A stretch of DNA of 64,000 nt from Sipunculus nudus (Eukaryota > Annelida > Sipuncula > Golfingiida > Sipunculidae). Shown here in pieces: positions 48,501 through 57,920 of this stretch. Position 1 is the stretch's first letter. Each line of letters starts with the position of its first letter. The stretch covers positions 10,904,729-10,968,728 of the forward strand of contig CM049314.1 in NCBI GenBank assembly GCA_026874595.1, in the 5' to 3' direction. A program made the position numbers and the translations under genes. A model generated the notes under the pieces. It made no database searches and was not told where the DNA came from. It saw nothing but the letters and a program-made list of their open reading frames with translations.

Positions 48501-50664
48501 CTGAGGGATCCATACAAACATTTTGTGGCGTTTATTACTGCATCTTCTTTCGCAAAACTTTCTCTAGTGGTTGATTTCATGGGGCATTCAGGCCAATTGC
48601 TCTGTGCGTGCTTGTCCAAATCGAAAAGGATAGACCATCAATCACACCATTTTGACAGCTGAGGAAACCCACCGAAATGAGAAGGGTGTTGTACTCATTG
48701 ACCCTCTTCCGAAAGACGCCTTCATTATAGTATTCTTATGGTAATCCATCCAAGGACTAACAGGTTTTTATTATTTCATTCCAGATGACTGTCAGAATGA
48801 TATGATATTATCAGCTGTGATCCCATGTCACCGGCTGATGTATTTATTTACCGCCTAGTTCATCAAGCCTGTCAGTGTAAAAGACAGATATCAAATAAAT
48901 GGGTAACTTGACACCAAGAGCAAACATGATACTTATTTTCATAAGAGTTCATTGATTTACATAAAAATTTAATTAAGATACCAGTTAATCTGTATTTTCT
49001 TCATTTCCACTCATGCATGGACATAGATCTGATAAAAATATATATAAACTGATATCAATTGACTTATGAAAAAATAAAAAGAAAACACCCTAGTGTGACT
49101 TAAACCCATGTTTTCTTCAAGAATTTTTTAGCAGGAGGTATGTTGATTTAATCTGTTAGATTTGGAAAACTTCAAATGGTAATTATTAATTTCTGAAGGG
49201 CACTAAAGCAAGCCTGTCACTGGTGAATTACTAGTTAAATACAAATACAAAGGTATAAAATTATTTTGTTGTTCTGGACAACAGAAAAATCAGTAAATTC
49301 AAGCTGATTGTTGATGATAAACTAAAGTTAATGAGAATTCTCATGGTATTGCCATGCACTGATGCAATGTTAATCATGTATTTTTAAACCTCAGCTTTAA
49401 TGTGGGAGATCACTGTGGCTGATCTGAAATAGCTAAATGGTTAAAATACAAATTTCACAAATGTTTCATCTTATGTCTGAGGAACTGTGAAACTTTTAAG
49501 AAGTATTCCTGGTCTCATAAATGGCAGATTTGATACCTAGTGGTTACACAGAGCATAACAACCATAATCACATAGTTCTGTTACTCACTGATCAAGTTAA
49601 TATGACTGTAGTTCTAATATACAAGTTCTTCTGTTGAGGAAAGGAAATATCATCACACAAGTATATATGCAATGTTTAATGCAGACTTATTAAAATCTAC
49701 TTGATCTCAAAGTCATGACCAGGATTGTGGCTGAGAGCAGAAACCATTCCACATTAAGAACAAATCTTAGACCAGGCCCAATCAGATCTTTAAAAGTTGG
49801 TCTCGAGACCAGTCTTGAGACAGGGACCAGCTGTCTTGTGCCCCACATCATTTACCTCAATTTAGTATATACAAGTATATACAAAAATATTCTGTGAACA
49901 TGATCAAATCAATATTTTTTTGCTGTTTTCCTTGAGCAACTGTGATTTAGGATCATCCCTGACACTTCAAAACCAAAAATGTGCATTTCAAAGGTGTGGC
50001 CAGTGAAGAGATGCATAAAATTAATTCAGGGCCACCATCAGAACATTTATATGCCATTGCAACACATGTGCTGATAAAGGGAAGTCAAGACAGCTACTGA
50101 AACAAACTGCCAGAGAAGCAGCTCTTCCTCTCACCCTGCAGTGTGGTCTAGAGGCACTGACAAATGACTAAAATACACCAAACAGTTTCATGAGGTGGTT
50201 GTATCTTCTTAGTCGTCTGTAAGTGGGGTTTTATTGTATATAAAGCAACTGATGGAATTACCTGAAACAAGTAACTCGAATGAATGGTATTTGCTGTCTT
50301 AGTGGGGTGGTCATGATGGTGGGTCCTATAACTCAAGCAAGATCTCACTTTATGTCATTTCATCCAACTAAAACATCAAATTTGACACTTGTAGTTTTTT
50401 TCTAAATTTTATACATCTGAATAATATCTGGTTTTGAAACAACATTTCTAACCCCCTAAATAATGATTCCTTAATTCAAGTGATCAGAGTAACTTATTTT
50501 TTTATTGTCGTAAGTATCCACTTAAACACTTGGTCAGTATGATAAGACCAGTCTTTTCAGTCACCACTACGTATAATGTTGTCAATACAACTGTGATATG
50601 TATATGAAAATTTAGGTCACAGTGGCTGCCGGTACATATGGTGGTGTGATGCAGGGCATGTTTT

Positions 50665-50756
50665 TGACGGGGACGGTTTAAGTGATGCTGTCTGGGACGT
50701 ATGTTTAATAATGAAGCAGCATCATGTCAGGTAGCGTCACAGCGTCGTCCCCGTCA
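50665..50756. other. nested inverted repeats in a CpG-containing island
   Basis: TGACGGGGACG (50665-50675) is the perfect reverse complement of CGTCCCCGTCA (50746-50756). Nested inside, TGATGCTG (50683-50690) pairs with CAGCATCA (50717-50724). Together they could form a 19-bp two-part stem. This may be a structured RNA, a cruciform, or the relic of a foldback element. Confidence 0.4.
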
Positions 50757-50873
50757 GCTTCATGAGACCTCCATCTCCGGGGACTGATCTAAATACAATT
50801 TGCTTCACTTTGGGATTACATAATGTGTCAGCCACGCGGCAAACACTCAGACACAGACACATGATGTCATCTC

Positions 50874-50894
50874 TGGCCGACAGGGGGCAGTATA
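50874..50894 (+). promoter_or_regulatory. CTCF-like motif
   Basis: TGGCCGACAGGGGGCAGTAT, the best match in the window to the CTCF consensus TGGCCACNAGGGGGC(A/G)(G/C)TA. It lies within a CpG-containing island. Two weaker matches, at 43609-43622 (TATCACCAGAGGGT) and 57905-57925 (AGTACAGGGGGCAGGTGTCG), have the same orientation. Occupancy is not known. Confidence 0.33.
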
Positions 50895-51499
50895 GTTTAT
50901 GGACGACAACTGCAAACTTGCCCATTCGTCATACACAAGTTTTACTCTAAATACTTAGAACACATACAGTATTATCTCTGCACATATATTCAAGAAAGAA
51001 CATCTTTTTCTTATTGTAACCTAGAACCTACTGAAATGTTAGATTTCACCAGAATTCATTGCTTTCCTTTTTCAAATATTTGATACCCTGTAATATAATG
51101 AAAAGTCAGCTAAAAGAAATTAATCTTTGTGATCTTTTAGTTTTAAGCATTGGTTTAGATGGTGCCCACAGAAAGGATACAGCACAGTTTTCATAGTTTT
51201 ATGAGTAAATAAATTTGTAATCATTCCTTTTGTATCTGTCATTTATATTGTTGATATTTTGTCACAGAAATACAGATGATCTAAGATAGACCTACATATT
51301 ACCAGTCATTATGATACATGCTGAACCAACTCAGGATTTCCTTAGGACATGTCCATGGCCTATATTGTGAGAATGCCATGTTATCATCAAGTCTTCAGGA
51401 TTTCATTTTTTTTATACATGCATAATCCAGGAGTCATAACCTATCACCATGACAACGGGGCAAATCTCTCAGGTTCTACAGATATTTAATCATTTGGCT

Positions 51500-51595
51500 T
51501 CAACGCTCTGGCCAGGTTTGAACCTGGGTCCATATGCTCCTTAGTCTGATCTGATTGTGTCTTCTTAACTTCTATACCATGTTAAGGGATCTTAT
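51500..51595 (-). mobile_element. possible tRNA-derived SINE head
   Basis: On the minus strand, an A-box-like TGGTATAGAAGTTAAGA (51563-51579) is followed about 40 bp later by a B-box-like GGTTCAAACC (51515-51524), as in tRNA-derived SINEs. The acceptor and anticodon arms do not fold into a proper tRNA, so a functional tRNA is unlikely. Tail and target duplication were not identified. Confidence 0.3.
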
Positions 51596-51682
51596 ACCTC
51601 AATGAAATAAAGAATTAAGGACCTGACTTGATAGCCTTGGACCAAGTTCTGTCATGATCAGGCATTTGGAAATAAACAAGAG

Positions 51683-52337
51683 GTCAATATTAGAAGGGTT
51701 ACTGACATGAAGACTTTCCATGGTGAGAGCTAGGTGTTAATATTAGAAGGTTACCGACATGACGACTTTCCATAATTAGAGATGTTAATATTAGAAAGGT
51801 TACTGACATGACGACTTTCCATAGTTGGAGGTGTCAATATAGGAAAGGTTACTGACATGACAACTTTCCATAGTTAGAGGTGTTAATATTAGATAGGTTA
51901 CTGACATGACAACATTCCATAGTTAGAGGTGTTAATATTAGAGAGGTTACTGACATAAAAACTTATCATGGTGAGAGGTGTTAACATTAGAAGGTTACTG
52001 ACATAACCAATTTCCATAGTCAGAGGTGTTAATATTAGGGAGGTTACTGACATGAAATCTATCCATGGTGAGATGTTAATATTAGAAAGGTTACTGACAT
52101 GACAACTTTCCATGGTCAGAGGTGTTTATATTAGAAAGGTTACTGACATGATGACTTTCCATTGTCAGAGGTGTTAATATTAGAAAGGTTACTGATGTGA
52201 CAACTTTCCATGACAGAGGTGTTAATATTAGAAAGGTTACTGACATGACGACTTCCCATGGTCAGAGGTGTTAATATTAGGGAGGTTACTGTTATGATGA
52301 CTTTCCATGGTCAGAGGTGTTTATGTTAGAGAGGTTA
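51683..52337. repeat. 49-bp minisatellite, about 13.5 units
   Basis: Tandem array of GTTAATATTAGAAAGGTTAC followed by TGACATGACAACTTTCCATG and GTCAGAGGT. Units vary from 47 to 54 bp with scattered substitutions, so it is an older array. Reading frames across it are artefacts. Confidence 0.95.
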
Positions 52338-52769
52338 GTAGCAGCATTGGCAAATTTGGTCAGACATGTATACATAAACTACACTGAGAGCAAACATGTA
52401 CATGTAACAGAAAAAGAGTGATATTTTGGTAGGACAGTAACAAACATGAACTGTACAAGTGATATTATGCTGATATATTATCTAACAGAATAAAAATATG
52501 TGCAAATTCAGGAAAACATCTCCTGTTCAACAAAACACGACTAATGTTACTATTATCATTATACATTTGTAAGTAAGACCATTAACAGATGCAATAACAG
52601 ATAACAAGATCACAGGGTTAACCATTTAAACTTACAAAAGAGATATATTGTAAAACAAAATGTTCCATTTAGTGTTTAACATCAGGTAAATTACAGATAG
52701 GGATAAGCTACATTATCAGGGGGGGCTTGATGGACTCGTGTTTTATTGTGTACTGCAGTCTGTGTGTGC

Positions 52770-53345
52770 TTGCTTCGTCAGATAGCGGCTTTCATAGATT
52801 AGGTCTACAGGAAATTTATTAATGTCACATGGAGGTCGTAAATCCATCAATCGACAATTTATGCAAATCCACTACAGCACATAGTGCTGTTTTCTCTGCA
52901 ATCACTGATAAACCAGTAAACCTCGTTGTTACAAAGTTGCAGCATTAATGTCCTGCAGTTATATCCGAGTGATGGCTTTCCGACATCAAGCCAGCCTTTT
53001 AAGCTCTGTAAATGGGGGAGCAATGTCGACATGATAGTCCAGTGTAATAAAAGCACCGGGGACTTCTCCTTATTCACAGTTACCGTTTCAAAATGCCATC
53101 GGCAGTGCCGCACGTAAACCAACACATTAAACCTCGTTACATCCCCCGCAAACTCCTCATAATAATGAGTGGCTGGGATTACTGGAAGGCAGGAAGGGGA
53201 GCCTTATTATGTCCCGTCATCCTCTTGTAATGGTAAATATGTATTATCAGGGATATCACCTAAATTAATCAATAAGCATGCCTGGATAATTTACTGCTAA
53301 CGTTAATGAGTGACATACTGTAATTAACCATGTAGTCAGCAGTCA
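52770..53345. promoter_or_regulatory. candidate intronic enhancer-like island
   Basis: About 575 bp of unique, complex sequence. It is rich in homeodomain-type and POU-type words: TTATGCAAATCC (octamer-like, near 52859), AATTAATCAATAAGC (near 53255-53269), CTAACGTTAATGAG (near 53296) and TGTAATTAACC (near 53320). The texture is typical of deeply conserved non-coding elements. Both opposing frames (52859-53125 and 52926-53117) lack recognisable protein features. This is inference from motif density, not demonstrated conservation. Confidence 0.3.
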
Positions 53346-53722
53346 GTGTGATCCCATAAGTGTATGACCATTCCACTGTCAATTAATTTACTTATCCTCT
53401 TTGTACACAGGTATGACAGCTTTAATGACAATATGTTTTATAATACACTAAAATGACTAGGGTTTCTTGCTTTACACAATGACATTTTATAGATAGGACA
53501 CACACATATTCATCTTGTATGAGAGAAAAGTTTGGTGACATGAACCTGACAAAGAATTGTCATTAGGATTTTCAGCAGCATGTACACACACACAGAATTT
53601 ATTACACATACACACATCCACACAGTTAAAGAGATACACAGCTGTATATCTGTCAGCAACACTAACATAATTACCATTAACATGATGGGGGCAACAAGAG
53701 GCCAGGGTCCTTACCATTACAA

Positions 53723-54226
53723 AACAAGTGGCCCATGGTCCATGATGCTCAGCTGAATCTCATGAATTGTCAAAGACCATGGTGACCTAACTTGGGTCCT
53801 ACTAAGCATCAAACTGAAAAGCTGTATTTTTAAACTCAACAAGAGACCTGTGGGTCTAATACTATCTCTGTGCTAAACTGATTATGATAGTGAAAAAATG
53901 TGAAATAATACAGTGATATTGTAAATACTATTTCAGCTGTAGTCCAAAGTAAGCAGTGCTTAAAAAGCACATTATTCAGAAAAAGGTGGAATATTACACT
54001 GTGACTCAGTGAAAGAAGCTAAACACTGGTGGCCTTACCTGAAACTTACAAGTCACATGATCAATGTACATGTAAAATTTAGATCTGACGGCTGCAGCCA
54101 ATCTTGTGTATTTCGTGACAATTATTTCATACACAAAACTTGTACAAAAACTTTGGATAGGCAGACACACCATGACTAAAGGGTGATCGCTGCAGCTCAG
54201 ACAACTTTAAGTCAACTGAGCTAAAA
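53723..54226 (+). mobile_element. small family 1-type element beside an exon
   Basis: 504 bp. Starts AACAAGTGGCCCATGGTCCA, then GCTCAGCTGAATCTC, and ends with a hairpin at 54195-54221 (GCTCAGACAACT..AGTCAACTGAGC) and CTAAAA. A second start-like signal lies inside (53838: AACAAGAGACCTGTGGGTCT, then GCTAAACTGA), so this may be two overlapping, diverged copies. The ACGG tract is reduced to GGCAGACACACC. It ends 51 bp from the donor of the IFT80 exon at 54277-54448. Confidence 0.6.
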
Positions 54227-54276
54227 CAATTTTTAGATATTTTTACAATAAATTTACTTAATTATTATTATCTTAC

Positions 54277-54448
54277 TTTGACAAATCTGCAAAGCCTCAC
54301 TGCATCATCCCAACGACCACCATTGATGTAGCTGTGCAACATGGCCGGGTACGGTGAGATTCCTGTGCTGATAATCGAGCCTTCTGACCTTCGCATGGTC
54401 ACATGGTTACCCAGAAATGCCAATATATGGGGGTTCTTCCCAAACTCA
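54277..54448 (-). CDS. IFT80: IFT80 exon: propeller-solenoid linker
   Basis: 172 nt. The first T completes a Ser codon split by the preceding 829-bp intron; the exon ends on a complete Lys codon (GTC AAA, then GTAAGA). It encodes [20 protein letters not shown] followed by [23 protein letters not shown] and [12 protein letters not shown]. Known IFT80 proteins carry the same order: a final propeller strand (NHVTMRR), a conserved SPYPA.LH turn, and the first solenoid helix ([11 protein letters not shown]). The open frame runs on past the acceptor into intron (to about 54684), but that extension has no family resemblance and is preceded by a good TTTCAG acceptor. A small mobile element ends only 51 bp downstream of this exon. 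Confidence 0.96.
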
Positions 54449-55277
54449 CTGAAATGTGACATGGTTGAACTTAAGATAGACACTGATGCATGATCTATAC
54501 AGATGTTTGTATATATATCAAGATGTTGGTAAAAATATTGCAACTGCAAAATCATGATAATTTTGAACTGAAGTTGATGCAGATGTCCTGCATAATAAAT
54601 TAGTGACATTTTGTTTGAGGGATAATATTCTTCATCAAGCTGGAATGTCAAATATTTGTACTTTTGTTTTCTATAGTTATACAAATTGACACAAATAACT
54701 TATAGCATGAAATATAAGAAATCACAAAAGATCACAAATTTACTGAGAAAGGTCACAATATAATGAGGATACCTATAACATGTTTGACTTTAAACAGAAG
54801 CAGATCTGAGTATATGCTACTCTCTTAATAACATTCTTCATATGAAAAGTTTACATTCAGACAGAGAGAGGGAGTTAAATTAACTGTATCCCTTGCAATG
54901 TGGCTGTAGGGGATATTTATCCACACAAAGGTTATTGGAAGCCTTTTCAACCTTTGTATTGATCAGGCACTAAATTTAGTTGGAGAAAAACTTACCAGAA
55001 AAAAATTTATAAAAATATTCATATCAGACCTGTGTAAAGTAAGATATGTTTTTTTTTAGTCTGTATCACTAATACTCTTAAATACTGTCAAAAGACCATT
55101 CTTCATCAAATTAAATGGAAAGCCATAACTGACGTATCAAGTTCTTTGAAGTGAAAATGAAAGACAAGACAACAATGTGACAAGATACAACTATCTACCA
55201 TATCACTGTATTCCTGTGTACAAGACCATAGTAATTTTCAAGAGTTTGTGCTAGTACCCGGACAGACAGACACTCAC
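54449..55277 (-). other. IFT80: IFT80 intron, 829 bp
   Basis: AT-rich intron with consensus GTGAGTG donor and TTTCAG acceptor on the minus strand. I see no repeat or gene in it. Confidence 0.92.
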
Positions 55278-55425
55278 CTTGAATCTTTCATGAAGACCGT
55301 CTTGGGCTGCAGGTCTCGGTCGACATACACCGTATTGGGGTAGTACCACACGATGAATTTCCCATCAGCCAATGCTGCGAGCATGTTTGTATCGTCGTTC
55401 CATGCTAACGACTGTATCATTGTAC
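55278..55425 (-). CDS. IFT80: IFT80 exon: end of second beta-propeller
   Basis: First IFT80 exon of the window in transcript order. It is 148 nt long: two bases of a split Gly codon, 48 codons, then two bases of a split Ser codon. It reads [18 protein letters not shown], then [17 protein letters not shown] and ends [14 protein letters not shown] and FIVWYYP form the typical last WD-like strands of propeller 2, and [11 protein letters not shown] is near-invariant in the family. The acceptor is CCTGCAG before GTACA and the donor is AAG before GTGAGTG. The leading GT implies a phase-1 intron upstream, so the previous exon (not in the window) should end in G, restoring the expected Gly-Thr. No preceding exon could be seen between 55426 and 64000. 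Confidence 0.95.
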
Positions 55426-55740
55426 CTGCAGGTATATATATACACATATATATTTATTAATTAAATTTTTTTCTCCAATTTCCTCTTTTCCGATTCCAAT
55501 CAGTATCACATTTGCTGAGCTGTTTCAGGTGCAGTAATTTAGCAGCCCAGGTGTGCATGTAAACCAAGAATTTCACTTTATTTTACGTATTTGCCTGGTT
55601 AATTAAAGCCGGCTTTCATCTGTCTTATTTGTATAATTTATGTGATTTCTGGCTTACTCTGTGTATATATCACTAAACTGTAGGTAAATCCTGCTTGGGA
55701 AAAATCTGATAACACACACTGTTGTAATGAATGTAAAATA

Positions 55741-55963
55741 ATTTTTATCTACAAGCTGTTAGTAAACCTGGTAATCTTTTTTTATCTACAAGTTGTTAGT
55801 CAACATGGTAATCTTTTTTTTATCTACAAGTTGTTAGTAAACATGGTAATCTTTTTTTATCTACAAGTTGTTAGTAAACCTGGTAATCTTTTTTTATCTA
55901 CAAGTTAATTGTTAGTAAACCTGGTAATCTTTTTTTATCTACAAGTGCTTAGTAAAAATGGTA
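55741..55963. repeat. 37-bp minisatellite, six units
   Basis: TTTTTTTATCTACAAGTTGT followed by TAGTAAAC(A/C)TGGTAATC. The word ATCTACAAG lies at about 55747, 55784, 55822, 55859, 55896 and 55937, so spacing is 37-38 bp except for the last unit, which has a TTAA insertion. Confidence 0.95.
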
Positions 55964-57369
55964 TATATGCCCATGTTGACAAACACAAAAACCTTGTGAC
56001 CAGAAGGGGAAGTGGTTGGCAGTAAGAGCATATGAAGCAACCTAATCTTTTGTCATTACCAAACTCTGGTGCATCTGATTTGCAGAGATGTCCTTGTTTA
56101 ACCTATTTGGACAACAACTGGTGGCTATTTTAGCAGACTATTCGCATATTACAAACACATGGATAGTAATACAAAATGGACAATCTGCAGTGTTTATTGG
56201 CTTATTTTTATGAAAGGTTAAAGGGTTTATCTTTATTTAATATACGTCAGATATAAGAATGAGACCCTTTAAAACAAAAGACATTGGGACAGCTACTGGT
56301 ACTCACAATATAAACTCACATAAATGCAAAATGCAAGCCTAAACCAAAGAAAGCAAAGTTGACAGGGTTTGATTTTCATAAATAAAAATGTATTTAGTGA
56401 TGAAATATTCTGCAAAATAAAACATAACGTAACTTCTCACAGAAGGTCTACAAGGACACACATTTTATGAATAACTCTTTATTCTTGATCAATAGACTGT
56501 TTTTTTTGCGTATGTGCATAAACAGGTTTTGTTACAGGTGATGGTTTTATCACACACTGGCCTATACTTGTGTGTATGTTTTACACTTTTTAAAGTAAAC
56601 TGCATGTACATTTTACCATTATTATAGATTTATAAAAAAATGTGAATTCAAGCACGAAACCATTCAACTAAGGAGATTTATGAGAATATTTAAATATGAA
56701 CTGCTGGTGACCAGTAATTGTTATATACACTTGAGATGTGTAAAGTAGCTTGTCCAGCTGTGACTGAATTTGTAAGCCATATCAACAGATATAGTTGAGC
56801 TGAATAATTTAGGGACTGTGATAATTACAATAAGAGTAATTTCCTTTTGAATGCTCTCTGAGGACCGAGCATGAACCTAACAATACTTTTTCTTAATAAC
56901 AGCTGCATACAGAAAATGGTATTCATAGCAAACATGTACATAATTGTCAGTATACAGAGTCTCATTATAAGTTAGAATATTTTACAGACAATCAATACTT
57001 GCTTGTCATAAATATTCAATTGGCTGCGAATTGGCCCACAGAAAGCATGTTTTATATCAACTAATAATTGTTAAGAACCATGATCAATCAGTTTGTTTTT
57101 CATTAATATTCAGAAAGACACAAATCTGTGCAAAAAAAATTGCCTTCTGTCTACAGCTTTGACATTGATCAGCTAATATAATTGTCATGGTTTATATTGT
57201 TATCTTAAACAAACAGTTATTTGAAAAATATGTACTTGTGTCTGATAATTACTCCATTAGGTGGAAATTGGGATAAAGAAAGCATATACTTTTTGCAGCT
57301 TATATATTTGTTAATTACTGAAATTGCATATAAAATTGTGTTCTTATAAATATATCAATATATAATTTC

Positions 57370-57516
57370 AGGTGACCTAACTTCAGGGTCTATCAAGAGA
57401 TCTTGACCATGGTGCCATCATGCTAAATTACAAGTTCATAGCTCCACAGGGTTATAAAGTAAGTCCTACTAACAGTTATACGGGGCTGCAGGGGATCAGT
57501 CAGCTGAGCCAAAAAA
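57370..57516 (+). mobile_element. family 1-type 3' relic
   Basis: Contains GGTGACCTAACTTCAGGGTC and ends GGGATCAGTCAGCTGAGCCAAAAAA. The right arm of the family 1 hairpin (AGTCAGCTGAGC) is intact but the left arm is lost. There is no ACGG tract and no start signal. Confidence 0.45.
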
Positions 57517-57559
57517 GATGGAGCATTCAGACTAGTGCTCTTTGCTCTTGAAAAGAACT

Positions 57560-57920
57560 TCTTCAGGATGAAGTCTGCAGGGCCGTTATTTCATTACCTG
57601 GCTGACCTCAAGTCCACGAGACAGGGAGGTAAACAGTGTCCTGATGAAAATCATCCTCAAATTTCATGACTCATAATATCTGGCGAACCAATGTCTGCGG
57701 GCAAAAGAATTATAAACACATTGTCCGTGCATGATCATTTCACAAGCACACGTCAAGACTCGCTGTTAAATGCAAAGTCACCGCCAATTGGTGTCGAATC
57801 AATGAAACTACACAATTACAGTTTCTGATTTAATTTAGTTCCTCACGAAGCTGGTGGAGCTTTGAGCTGGCCCGATCTTGGTTCCTTGAAAGGGTACGTT
57901 TGTTAGTACAGGGGGCAGGT
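57560..57920. promoter_or_regulatory. candidate intronic conserved island
   Basis: Unique CpG-containing stretch (for example GTCACCGCCAATTGGTGTCG near 57777, which includes the palindromic CACC-GCCAATT-GGTG) ending in a weak CTCF-like motif. No coding frame. The regulatory call rests on composition only. Confidence 0.2.

Larger units (their letters stand above)
43090..54276 (-). other. IFT80: IFT80 intron, 11.2 kb
   Basis: 43090-44680 is AT-rich unique sequence; a GGATGGATGGACAGACAC stretch near 43758 may be a relic of an ACGG-type element end. 44690-44900 is a unique island. 45137-47139 is a DNA transposon. 47285-47660 is a polypyrimidine tract. 48185-48500 may be an old duplication. 48640-50600 shows no recognisable features. 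50620-50930 is a CpG-containing island with nested inverted repeats and a CTCF-like motif. 51500-51595 is a possible SINE head. 51683-52337 is a minisatellite. 52770-53345 is an island. 53723-54226 is a mobile element. Confidence 0.85.

Noticed and set aside
51511-51590. tRNA gene on the minus strand
   Set aside because: A and B box-like motifs are present, but no acceptor stem, anticodon arm or terminator pair; better explained as a SINE relic.
54449-54684. N-terminal extension of the open frame over the IFT80 exon
   Set aside because: A TTTCAG acceptor at 54449-54454 joins in phase to the upstream exon; the extension shows no family similarity.
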